Origin: CAYQJS01 sp964417895
GTDB lineage: Bacteria > Chloroflexota > UBA6077 > SHYK01
Length of the DNA stretch: 64,000 nucleotides
Direction of reading: 5' to 3'
Assembly (NCBI GenBank): GCA_964417895.1
Contig: CAYQJS010000013.1
Location: 1-64,000, forward strand
Shown here: positions 24,968-32,810 of the stretch, in pieces
Layout: the number at the start of each line of letters is the position of its first letter
Position numbering within the stretch: position 1 is the stretch's first letter
The notes under the pieces: model-generated
Seen by the model: the letters and a program-made list of their open reading frames with translations, nothing else
Told to the model about the DNA's origin: nothing
The model's database searches: none
Program-made: the position numbers and the translations under genes

Positions 24968-25009
24968 CCCACCGTTTCCAGAACTACGGTCAGGGAGCTG
25001 AGCATCGCT

Positions 25010-25131
25010 GACGGCCACCCCTCTCCTGCCGCAGCGGGAGAGGCAGGGTGAGGGCCCCCATAGCCTGCTCATGAACTGAGCTTTGAGGCTGCCCTCGCCC
25101 CACCGTCTCCCACTTGCGATGGGAAGAGGGG
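25010..25131. repeat. Composite twin-hairpin repeat, family C, copy 1
   Basis: A left hairpin (CCCCTCTCCTGCCGCAGCGG then GAGAGGCAGGGTGAGGGC) and a right hairpin (GCCCTCGCCCCACCG then CTCCCACTTGCGATGGGAAG), ~45 bp apart, bracketed by inverted GGTGAGGGC/GCCCTCGCC. The same layout recurs at 47470-47607 and 59694-59840. The rest of the 24968-25187 gap shows nothing. Confidence 0.75.
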
Positions 25132-25187
25132 TTCGGCTCCTCCGCCCAGGACGATGCGACCTGCTGCGGTATGGCGAAACATCGCAG

Positions 25188-26309
25188 CTATTCCACCAGG
25201 GCCTGAGCCAGATCCTCCACGAGGTCCTCAGCGTTTTCCAGGCCCACCGAGACCCGCAACAAGTTATCGGGCGTCCGGGTCTCGGGCCCTTCAACGGACG
25301 CGCGGTGTTCGATGAGGCTCTCGGTGCCACCCAGGCTCGTCGCCCGCGTAAACAGCCGCACCTTCGCGGCCACGGAGAAGGCTCGGTCGCGCCCACCCGT
25401 CACCTGAAACGACAGAATGGCGCCGAATCGCTCCATCTGCTTGGCCGCGGTCGCGTGGCCGGGGTGCCCCTTGAGCCCGGGGTAGTGGACGGATTCCACG
25501 GCCGGGTGGCGGCTTAGGAACCCGGCGAGCGTGCCGGCGGTTTCCGACTGCATCCGCAACCGACAGGGCAATGTCTGGAGGCCGCGCAGCACCAGCCAGC
25601 ACTCGAACGGGGACGGCACCGCGCCGCCGCTGCCCTGAATCCTCCGTATGGCATCGAAGACCTGATCGTGGGTTCTGGCGATCACCAGGCCGCCGAGTAC
25701 GTCGTGATGGCCGCCGAGATACTTGGTCGCGGCGTGCACGATGAGGTCAGCGCCCAGGTCGAAGGGGCGTTGCAGAACGGGAGTAGCCAACGTGTTATCG
25801 CATGCGCACACGGCAGAGGCGGCATGAGCGATGTCCGCAATGCGCCCGATATCGGTGATTTTCAGCATCGGGTTCGAAGGGGTCTCGACCCAGACCAGCC
25901 TCGTTGTCGGCTCGAGCGCTCGCTCTACGGCGGCTGAGTCAGTGGTGTCCACGAATGTCGTCCGCAGTCCCCAGGGAGCGAACATCTCCCTCAGCAGTCG
26001 GGCGGTCCCATGGTAGACGTCGTTCGGCGCGATCACGTGGTCGCCCGGTGCAAGGGACTGAAATACTGCCATCGTCGCCGCGGACCCGGAGGAAAAAGCC
26101 GCGCCTGCTGCTCCGCCCTCCAAGGCGCAAACGCTTCTCTCCAGCGCCTCCCGATTCGGGTTGCCGCTGCGCGAATACACATACCCGCGTGAGTAGGCTC
26201 CGTCGGCATCGCGCTCGAAGGTGGTCGAAAGGTGTATGGGCGGCGCGAGGGCGCCGGTGGCCGGATCGACCTCGTGGCCAGCGTGCACGGCGAGCGTCTC
26301 GATTCTCAT
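25188..26309 (-). CDS. Trans-sulfuration PLP enzyme (cystathionine gamma-synthase/lyase type)
   Basis: 373 residues. PLP lysine Lys196 lies in HAATKYLGGHHD; the aspartate that holds the pyridine nitrogen is in CACDNTLATP (Asp171); YVYSRSGNPNREALE and FSSGSAATMA are family blocks. It acts in Met/Cys metabolism on homoserine esters or cystathionine; which of the MetB, MetC or MetZ reactions applies cannot be fixed from sequence alone. Its ATG overlaps the stop of the O-antigen-ligase-like gene by 4 nt, an odd pairing that suggests simple transcript packing. Confidence 0.9.
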   Translation of the reverse strand: MRIETLAVHAGHEVDPATGALAPPIHLSTTFERDADGAYSRGYVYSRSGNPNREALERSVCALEGGAAGAAFSSGSAATMAVFQSLAPGDHVIAPNDVYHGTARLLREMFAPWGLRTTFVDTTDSAAVERALEPTTRLVWVETPSNPMLKITDIGRIADIAHAASAVCACDNTLATPVLQRPFDLGADLIVHAATKYLGGHHDVLGGLVIARTHDQVFDAIRRIQGSGGAVPSPFECWLVLRGLQTLPCRLRMQSETAGTLAGFLSRHPAVESVHYPGLKGHPGHATAAKQMERFGAILSFQVTGGRDRAFSVAAKVRLFTRATSLGGTESLIEHRASVEGPETRTPDNLLRVSVGLENAEDLVEDLAQALVE

Positions 26310-27736
26310 TGCCGCATCTCCGTTCTCGTGAGCTGGGCGTTCCGCTCGACGGCCAGACCGGTCGCCACGAGCAGGAGCGCAACCAGCAGCCAGAATAGGG
26401 CCACCATGTGAGGGAATCGAATACTGACGAAGTAGTGGTCGAAGAGGCCGGCGACGAGCGCGGCAATAAGGGCCGCCTGCAAGCCTGAAACCAGCCCTGC
26501 GAGCTGCCCGTCACGCGGAATGTGCGCCCTGAACGAGAGCCAGAGGGCCAGACCGACCGCCGACAGAAAACACGCGAGCCCGACGAGTCCCATCTGTTCT
26601 GCGAGCAGGAGGTAGATGCTGGAAACCCCCGCCGTGAGGTCGACATCCGGCGCTTGGCCGAAGCCGATCCCCAACACGGGGTAGCGCTCGATGATCTGGA
26701 GTGCGTTGCGGTACTCGTCGAGGCGCATGACCGAAGCCTGATCGCTCGCCTCGAGACCGGACCCGAAGCGAGCGAGTACGGTCTGACCCTGCGGGAGCGC
26801 CACGAGGGCGGCAATTGCGAGGCCGATCAGCGCCCATGCCTTCCGTTCTCTGAATAGGGCGAGAAACCCCACGCCCGCTGCCAATCCAACCCATGCACTC
26901 CGGGAATAGGTGAGCGGCAGAACTCCCAGAATCGGAAGGACCAGAGCGATGAGCCAGGGGCGGGAGGGCACCGGCTGCGTTGCCAGGAGCTGCGCGACCG
27001 CCAGCGTGCCAGCGATCATCAACAGACCTCCCAGCAGGTTCGGGTCGACTGAGGTGCCCGTGGCTCGCAGAGTCTCGGTGCCCGCGAGCGGGCGGAGCAC
27101 GTCAGGTCCGGCTGGGTAGCCGAGAGCGCCGAGCCCCCCGAGGAGGTCCAGCGATCCTTCGCCTGGACGGAGATAGAGTGCCAGGGCCAGCATCGCCGCC
27201 GCTGCTCCGCCGACGATCAGGCTACACGTCACTCGGGCCAGGTCTCGCTGCGAACGAACGACCTGGGTCGCGCCAAAGAACAGCAACGTGCTGTTGATCA
27301 GCTTGAGGAACAAACGGAAGGTCTCGCCGGGCGTTGGGCTGTGTGCGGTCCCGAGGACGAAAGCGACGATGGCGACCACGACGAAAACGATCAATGGTGC
27401 ATCGACGGCCGTTCGGACCAGCGGCTCCCGGCGGCGGAGTAGCCTGGCAAGCCAGGCAACCAGCAGTGCTGTGAGCGCCAGGTCGACGAGGGTGGGCGCG
27501 AAGACGACTCGAACAGGGAGAACGGCGAACGGGAGCAGGGAGGCGATGAGAACGAAGGCGAGCACGCCGGCCACGGGAACCCGCAGCGTCATTGCGACAA
27601 TCCCGATTGCCGCGAGCACAACCGGCGGAACGAGCGGCGACTCCATGAGGGCCGCGAGCCCGCTCCCGACCCCCACCAGGAGGGCGATGGCGACCACAAC
27701 GGCTGGCGAAGTGGCCAGCCCGCGCGAGACTACCAT
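26306..27736 (-). CDS. O-antigen ligase (WaaL/Wzy)-like membrane protein
   Basis: 476 residues with about 11-12 transmembrane segments spread evenly. The large extracytoplasmic loop expected of O-antigen ligases is represented around residues 330-370, with EYRNALQIIERYPVLGIGFGQ, which matches the Wzy_C pattern (conserved Arg, and Pro-x-x-Gly-x-Gly). It would join glycan chains to a lipid or protein acceptor, or polymerise repeat units, on the outer face of the membrane. It overlaps the small gene upstream (TGGTAG/ATG) and the trans-sulfuration gene downstream. Confidence 0.82.
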   Translation of the reverse strand: MVVSRGLATSPAVVVAIALLVGVGSGLAALMESPLVPPVVLAAIGIVAMTLRVPVAGVLAFVLIASLLPFAVLPVRVVFAPTLVDLALTALLVAWLARLLRRREPLVRTAVDAPLIVFVVVAIVAFVLGTAHSPTPGETFRLFLKLINSTLLFFGATQVVRSQRDLARVTCSLIVGGAAAAMLALALYLRPGEGSLDLLGGLGALGYPAGPDVLRPLAGTETLRATGTSVDPNLLGGLLMIAGTLAVAQLLATQPVPSRPWLIALVLPILGVLPLTYSRSAWVGLAAGVGFLALFRERKAWALIGLAIAALVALPQGQTVLARFGSGLEASDQASVMRLDEYRNALQIIERYPVLGIGFGQAPDVDLTAGVSSIYLLLAEQMGLVGLACFLSAVGLALWLSFRAHIPRDGQLAGLVSGLQAALIAALVAGLFDHYFVSIRFPHMVALFWLLVALLLVATGLAVERNAQLTRTEMRQ

Positions 27737-27879
27737 TGCAGGTCGAACCCCGTCTCCAGCTCCCCAATGATGGATTGGAGCCGGGGGTCAAAGCTCGGCG
27801 CCCGGACCGTATCCGCGTCGGTCAGGACGAGTACGTGGGTATCCCCTCTTATCTCACAGGACGGATTCTCTAGGACCAT
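27730..27879 (-). CDS. Unknown 49-residue protein coupled to the PIN gene
   Basis: The ATG at 27879 shares a base with the PIN stop (TAATG) and the stop overlaps the next gene's ATG, so translation would run PIN, this frame, O-antigen-ligase-like protein without a break. The product begins MVLENPSCEIRGDTHVLVLT and is acidic. I recognise no domain. The double overlap is the only evidence that it is a gene. Confidence 0.45.
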   Translation of the reverse strand: MVLENPSCEIRGDTHVLVLTDADTVRAPSFDPRLQSIIGELETGFDLQW

Positions 27880-28385
27880 TATCTCCACGGCCGTCGCCGG
27901 GCCCGCCGCATGGCGTCTACTCGGCCAGCGAACTCGGATGGACGAATGATCGGGATGCCTCGCCATGGCGACATCGTCAGTAGGTCGCCGTCGTCCGACA
28001 CAATGAGGATCGACCCGCTGGCCAGGGCGAGCTCCAAAATCCGGTTATCCTCGTAATCTGGGCAATCGTTCACCCGTGTGTCCGGTTCTATAATGCCCCC
28101 ACCCGAGCTGTCAGCGATCTCTCTCAGGACTTGAAGGTACTTAAGCGCCTTGTCGCGCGACCAGTTCAGCGCGGCAAGAACCTTCAGGATGTTCGTCATC
28201 ACATGCGGGCTAAGCAACAGGCTGAACTCTTCGGCGTCGTTGACGATTCCAAGGCAATTCGCCGAGAGGTTTCCCACCAGCGGTGGCGGAGTTGGCCAGG
28301 CCCAGAATGCGTGAGGGCCCCCAGCCACAGCGGCTACGAAGACGTTGACGTCGAAGGTGACCGGCTGCGCCGGCGCCGCTCTCAT
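27879..28385 (-). CDS. PIN-domain ribonuclease, toxin of a type II pair
   Basis: 168 residues. Acidic residues: Asp12 (VTFDVNVFVAA), Asp113 (DYEDNRILELA) and Asp131/Asp134 (IVSDDGDLL), as in the COG1569 PIN group, which form an Mg-dependent RNA-cleaving site. The usual second acidic residue in the helix after the first third (S-x-E-x-x-x-E) is replaced in SPHVMTNILKVL, so activity may be altered. The start overlaps the RHH antitoxin stop (ATGA at 28382-28385), the standard toxin-antitoxin layout. Confidence 0.82.
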   Translation of the reverse strand: MRAAPAQPVTFDVNVFVAAVAGGPHAFWAWPTPPPLVGNLSANCLGIVNDAEEFSLLLSPHVMTNILKVLAALNWSRDKALKYLQVLREIADSSGGGIIEPDTRVNDCPDYEDNRILELALASGSILIVSDDGDLLTMSPWRGIPIIRPSEFAGRVDAMRRARRRPWR

Positions 28386-28639
28386 GTCGCCTTGGGAGCC
28401 GATAGCACCTGCTTCACCAATTCGGGGATGTCCTCAGCCGAAAGTCCCCGGTCAGCGAGACGCTCGGCACCGTACTGGGATAGCTCGTCGAGCCGGCCCG
28501 CTCGCTCCAGGACTTCCATGTGCTTCATGGCGGCGCGCAGGAACGCGCTGCGGTTGCCCTGACCAAAGCGATCCACCAGGCGCTGAAGGCGCACTTCGTC
28601 CTCTTTGGCGATTGAAAAACCGACGGTGATTGATGCCAT
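28382..28639 (-). CDS. Ribbon-helix-helix antitoxin
   Basis: 85 residues from the ATG at 28639, with GGAGG 9-12 nt upstream. The N-terminal ribbon is ASITVGFSIAKEDEVRLQ, followed by two helices (LVDRFGQGNRSAFLRAAMKHM), typical of MetJ/Arc-type DNA-binding antitoxins. The C-terminus (GLSAEDIPELVKQVL) probably wraps the PIN toxin. A -10-like TACAAT lies in the upstream region at ~28670. It would repress its own operon and neutralise the toxin. Confidence 0.8.
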   Translation of the reverse strand: MASITVGFSIAKEDEVRLQRLVDRFGQGNRSAFLRAAMKHMEVLERAGRLDELSQYGAERLADRGLSAEDIPELVKQVLSAPKAT

Positions 28640-28693
28640 GTCTGCGAGCCTCCACAGAACTTGCAGCCATATTGTAGGCGACATGCAATCGAA

Positions 28694-28800
28694 CTAGAGG
28701 CGCGGCCGAAAAGGTCCTGGTAAGACCGCTCATCCTGAGCCTGTCGAAGGACATGTGGTTCGACAGGCTCACCACGAGCGGATTTCGGCCGCGCCTCTAG
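28694..28800. repeat. Large hairpin containing family A repeat, copy 3
   Basis: Outer perfect 18-bp arms CTAGAGGCGCGGCCGAAA (28694-28711) and its complement (28783-28800) enclose CCTGAGCCTGTCGAAGG and GGTTCGACAGGCTCACC with CCGCTC/GAGCGG. The whole 107-bp element can fold into one long stem. The stop codon of the GT4 gene (28797-28799) is inside the right arm. The outer arms resemble GCGGCCGAAAAGG beside the family B repeat at 21437, so families A and B share a border sequence. Confidence 0.9.
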
Positions 28801-30092
28801 TGCAGACCTGCGCCGGCGCGTCGATAGACTTCGGCGGTGGCTCGCGCAATGCTTCCCCAGTCAAGGCGGTCGGCGAGCGCGCGCCCATCCCGAGCGAAAG
28901 CCTCGCGCCGGGCCGGGTCGTTCGCCAACCGGTAGATAGCTCGGGCGAGCGCGGCGTCGTCATTCGGCGGAATCAGCTCCGCCACATGCTCGTCGACGCG
29001 GTAGCTGGTAGTGTCCTCGAAGGGGGGCGCCAGATAGCGCGGGAACAGGGCGGGTGCCGGCCGGGGAGTGGTTGTCACGACGGGAAGGCCGTGGGCGAGG
29101 CAGGCGAGGAGACTGCTGTGCCGTAACGATGCGCCGTCGAGGAAGGGGAGCGCCGCAAGGTCGGCGGCCGCGAGCGCTCGCGCAACAGCCGCCGCCGACA
29201 GCGCCCCGGTGCGCACAATGCGGTCGTCGAGACCGAGCGCCGTGGCCCGAGCACGCATGCGCCGCGCCGTCGCCGCGTTGGTCGGGTCGCTGGAGCCCAC
29301 CTCGTCGCCCACGAACAGGAGTATCAGGTCCAGTCCAGAGCGGACGAGCCGTTCGCCGGCCCCCAGCAGCACGTCGACTCCTTTGCTGGCGTTGATGAAC
29401 CCGAAGTGGGTGACAACGAGCGAGCCGGGCGCGATCCCGAGGCGGGCGCGTTCCGCGGCTGGGTCCGGGTTCAGGCCGCTGCCAATGGCGCTGCCGATCG
29501 GAATCCACGCCGCCCGCCGGCGCGGACGGGCGGCGACGAGATCCGCGGGGTCGACGAATATCGAGGCGTCGCTCATCCCCATCAGAGCGCGGAGAACGGC
29601 GCGTCGAAGCGGTCCGGCCTTCGGAAACAGGTACGGCCCGCGCAAGTCGTGGAACGTGGTAACGAACGCCGGCCTGACGCCCCAGCGGCGTAGCGCGACG
29701 GGGAGAAGCGCGATGGCGCCGCTCATCTCGAACGCGGCGGCCTGGTATTGGAGGTGCACGACGTCCGGCCGCGTCTCGGCTATCCGCCTGGCGACCTCGC
29801 CGATCCAGCGCAGGCCCCAGCCGGGGACGTTGAGCGTGCGGCCAGAACAGAGGCTGGCGTCGCGTCGGGCTGTGGCCACCGTGACGGAGATTCCGAGCGT
29901 TTCGAGCTTCCCGCTGAGGATCGCCGTGTAATCCGCCAGGCCGCCCACAGCGGGAGGGTATTCGCCCGCCACCATGCACACCTGGAGCTGTGAGGCGTGG
30001 GACGTGAGGTGCGAGGAGGCATCGACGCGTAAGTCGTGAGGTGCCGGCCGCGTGGACCGAAGCGAGGACGGATGCGAGTCGGGATCTCTCAC
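28797..30092 (-). CDS. GT4-family glycosyltransferase
   Basis: Up to 431 residues; the first ~35 codons are low-complexity and the conserved fold starts at QVCMVAGEYPPAVGGLADY, so the true start may be nearer 29981-30026. The N-terminal domain has the Gly-Gly nucleotide-sugar loop, then VVHLQYQAAAFEMS. The C-terminal domain has VVTHFGFINASKGVDVLLGA and a weakened E-x7-E region (LPFLDGASLRHSSLLACLAHG), with Asp in place of the first Glu. It probably adds a sugar in surface glycan synthesis. Its stop lies in a palindromic repeat. Confidence 0.82.
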   Translation of the reverse strand: MRDPDSHPSSLRSTRPAPHDLRVDASSHLTSHASQLQVCMVAGEYPPAVGGLADYTAILSGKLETLGISVTVATARRDASLCSGRTLNVPGWGLRWIGEVARRIAETRPDVVHLQYQAAAFEMSGAIALLPVALRRWGVRPAFVTTFHDLRGPYLFPKAGPLRRAVLRALMGMSDASIFVDPADLVAARPRRRAAWIPIGSAIGSGLNPDPAAERARLGIAPGSLVVTHFGFINASKGVDVLLGAGERLVRSGLDLILLFVGDEVGSSDPTNAATARRMRARATALGLDDRIVRTGALSAAAVARALAAADLAALPFLDGASLRHSSLLACLAHGLPVVTTTPRPAPALFPRYLAPPFEDTTSYRVDEHVAELIPPNDDAALARAIYRLANDPARREAFARDGRALADRLDWGSIARATAEVYRRAGAGLH

Positions 30093-30146
30093 GCCCTACC
30101 GTTCACCCTCATGGGCTCTGACGCGATCAGCTTCCTGGCGTCGCTC

Positions 30147-31025
30147 TCAGTCTCCTCCGCCGCCTCCTCCGCCGCCATCTCCGCCGCTCCAGCCGCCGGT
30201 GTCGCCGCCCCACGCGACGCCGTCGAAGCCGGCGTCGAATGTGGCAAAGGCGGTGCCGAGCTCATCGATGGCGGCGAGATCGAGGCCCGTGAAATCCAGA
30301 CTCGACTCGGGGGCAACCGATCCCATCGGAACCGGAACAACGCCGGAAGCGGATTCATCACTGCTTTGGCTGCGGTGGAGCTCTGTGACGTCGCTGAACA
30401 AGAAGGGCATGAGCAGCAAGGATGAGCCCGCGAACCCAGTGTAAAGCAGCGCCTGGTTCGGGTCATCGCGGACCCAGCCAGCGAACTGCGTCTGTCCCGC
30501 GTTTATCCGCTGCTCGAGCTCAGCCCTGGCTGCCAGCCCAGAGGGCGTCAAGACGAAACGCTTGGAACCGAAAATGCCGAGGAAGCGCCGCTCCTCCAGA
30601 CCGTAATAGCCGCGGTGAACCAGAGCGGGCAGCACCTCCTCTGTTGTATAGCGGCTGACGGGGCGATAGCGGCGGCCCGCTGCGCGCGAGAAGTCCGACA
30701 CGGATATTCCGATGGTTCCGTCGTGGAAATTATCGACCGGCGTAGGGGTAAGGAGCTGCCAGGCCGCGGCGAGCGACCGTTCTGCCGGCTGCCTGGACTC
30801 AGCCCCCCTCGCCAGGACGCTCGTGCGGCGCACTCGGTTGAACACTCCCGGCTCCTCGACCTCGATCAGTCGCAGCACCCGCCTGGTCACTAGCTCTTTG
30901 ACGGCGAGCTTGAACGGTTCGGAGTCCCCGTCATCGATTCCCTTGAGAAGAACGTACGACTCAGGAGCCGCAAGGTCCCATTGTGTGGTGGACCAGTCCG
31001 ACGTTTCTCCCGATGTCACCTGCAA
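30147..31025 (-). CDS. Unknown protein with Gly-rich tail, one membrane segment
   Basis: 292 residues from a TTG start supported by GGGAGGTGAT 6 nt upstream, one of the strongest ribosome-binding sites here. The N-terminal ~150 residues contain helical segments like winged-helix domains (LAVKELVTRRVLRLIEVEE and VLPALVHRGYYGLEERR). One hydrophobic stretch (ALLYTGFAGSSLLLMPFLF, ~residues 200-220) and an acidic region are followed by a tail of Gly/Asp ending in nine Gly and one Asp. The layout recalls TIGR04222-type membrane proteins, which also end in Gly-rich tails, but the match is loose. Function unknown. Confidence 0.65.
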   Translation of the reverse strand: MQVTSGETSDWSTTQWDLAAPESYVLLKGIDDGDSEPFKLAVKELVTRRVLRLIEVEEPGVFNRVRRTSVLARGAESRQPAERSLAAAWQLLTPTPVDNFHDGTIGISVSDFSRAAGRRYRPVSRYTTEEVLPALVHRGYYGLEERRFLGIFGSKRFVLTPSGLAARAELEQRINAGQTQFAGWVRDDPNQALLYTGFAGSSLLLMPFLFSDVTELHRSQSSDESASGVVPVPMGSVAPESSLDFTGLDLAAIDELGTAFATFDAGFDGVAWGGDTGGWSGGDGGGGGGGGD

Positions 31026-31150
31026 AGATCACCTCCCTCGGCGCGCCGGCCGCGACGTGCGTCGGCTATGGACAGTTGGGCCCGATCTAGGTTGGCCCAG
31101 GCTTGTACTCGCATGCCCCCTCACGGCTCGCGCCTCACGCCTCGCGCGTT

Positions 31151-32368
31151 CTAACGGGCGACGATCATGGTGTGGGGCGCCTTACCCATGCGCACAGTGC
31201 CGTGTGGCGTCACACGGCACGTATCGCCCCAGCTAATGCTCCGGCCTTCCCCCGATCGCACGCCGGGCTTGATGATGAAGACGCCGTTCTCCGGGAACTG
31301 CCAGGTGCCGAAGCGTCCGATGGCGTCGTCGTTCGTTGCGAGGGGCACGTCGTCGCCCAACCCGCGGCCGTGACACACGAATCGGGCGCCACCGCCCGAG
31401 AGCGGACCGGCCTTCGGGCACAGCTCCTGTCCGAGGGCGCGCGTTTTCGCTATCGCATCAGCCAGCGTGACGCCCGGCCGCAGGAACTCCAGCAGGCGAT
31501 CGTACATCTCCCCGTGGAATTCCATGAGATCTGTATAGATGGGGTCGCAGGCGCGAACGGCCACGGGGCGGACCTGCTGGCTCCGGTAGCCGATGACGGA
31601 GGACTCGATCTCGTTAACGATCATGTCACCATCGTTCAGGATCTTGCGCTGCGGGCGGGTGAGCGTCCGCGTCGTCGGATTGTCGGCGATCCAGTTGAAG
31701 TGGATCGATGCCTCGCTGCCGCGGCTCAACATGGCGTACGTGGTGGCCGCCCAGACCTCGTAGTCTCGGACGCCCGGGCGAGCGGCCCACTCGACCTCAG
31801 CCTCATAGCCGGCCTCGATGAGGTCGACGGACTCCTGGAGGACGTCGATCTCCTCCTGGCTCTTGACGCAGCGGACCTCCTGCAAGAGGTCCGTCGCGTT
31901 CACGATCTCGGAGTTGGGCACAGCCTTCGCGATCTCCTCGTAGGTCCCGTGGAGGATCGTGCCTTCCGGGGTCCGCGTGCCGCCTGAGAGCCCGCAGATG
32001 CCGATGCGCTTACCGTCGGCCCGGAGCTCGCGCAGGCGGTCGGCGATCGCGTGGCCGTAGTTGCGGTTCACGTCACGAACGTCCGCGATCCAGTCCTGCA
32101 CACGAGGGCCCCAGCGGACCGCGGACGTCGCCACGACGGTCGGCTCGTCGGCGAGGGGGAACACGCAGCCGATGCTGGCGTCGGCGCCGCCTCCGCAGTG
32201 GGAGAGGTAGCGGGCGTCAGCCTGCCAGTCGGTGGAGTTGCCGTTGTTGGGAGGCGCGATGATGACCTCAATCCCATCCCGCGCCATCCGCTCCCGAACG
32301 CCGCGCCAGCGACGGTCGCGCTCAGCCAGCGAGAACCTGCGATAGTCGTACGTCGCTTCGTGGGTCAT
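31151..32368 (-). CDS. M24-fold (creatinase/aminopeptidase-like) protein lacking metal ligands, paralogue 1
   Basis: 405 residues from the ATG at 32368 (GAGGTG upstream). The N-terminal creatinase domain ends near EVRCVKSQEEI; the pita-bread domain follows. In active metallopeptidases five residues (D-D-H-E-E) bind two metals. Here the first Asp region reads NEIESSVIGYRSQQVRP and the first Glu is Lys (FIIKPGV), while the His in VCHGRGL remains. It is therefore probably a non-metal hydrolase of the creatinase type or a non-catalytic member. It has a paralogue at 37397. No creatine or sarcosine genes are near. Confidence 0.82.
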   Translation of the reverse strand: MTHEATYDYRRFSLAERDRRWRGVRERMARDGIEVIIAPPNNGNSTDWQADARYLSHCGGGADASIGCVFPLADEPTVVATSAVRWGPRVQDWIADVRDVNRNYGHAIADRLRELRADGKRIGICGLSGGTRTPEGTILHGTYEEIAKAVPNSEIVNATDLLQEVRCVKSQEEIDVLQESVDLIEAGYEAEVEWAARPGVRDYEVWAATTYAMLSRGSEASIHFNWIADNPTTRTLTRPQRKILNDGDMIVNEIESSVIGYRSQQVRPVAVRACDPIYTDLMEFHGEMYDRLLEFLRPGVTLADAIAKTRALGQELCPKAGPLSGGGARFVCHGRGLGDDVPLATNDDAIGRFGTWQFPENGVFIIKPGVRSGEGRSISWGDTCRVTPHGTVRMGKAPHTMIVAR

Positions 32369-32810
32369 GCTGCACCTCAAGGGGGAGTGGCGGGTCAGCC
32401 TAAGCGTGGGGAGCTGAGGCTGTCAAGCACCCGTGGCGCCCGTGTCGGCAGGAGTGCCAATGGCCTGAAGAATCAGTGCCATTTAGTTCTGAACATCACC
32501 CCACCCCCAGTTCCGATAACCCCTCTTATCGGAAGTTCCCCACTCGGCCGGCAGCTCTCTAAGTGACTGGACGCTCGTGGTGACTGGACGCTCGTGCCAC
32601 GAGCCGAGCCGGTGATTGGCCCGTCGACCCCCGTTTCGCTACCCCTTTTTGATCACCTCACTCCACGTTCACCGCGCTCTCCGCTGCGAAGCCCTGGAGG
32701 GCCTTCGGACTCTGCCCCAAATTCCAATCGGTCTTGCTACCGCCTCAGTGGCGGGGTATCGTTCGTTCTTATTCGCTCGGCTATCAAGGGAGGATGGCGC
32801 GAACCACCTC
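32369..32810. other. Non-coding gap before the YceI lipoprotein gene
   Basis: 442 bp without a supported gene. It holds a perfect 9-bp hairpin TTCCGATAA/TTATCGGAA (32511-32534, loop 6) and two tandem copies of GTGACTGGACGCTCGTG (32563-32579 and 32580-32596). Nothing else is recognisable. It must contain the divergent promoters for the M24-like and YceI genes. Confidence 0.7.
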
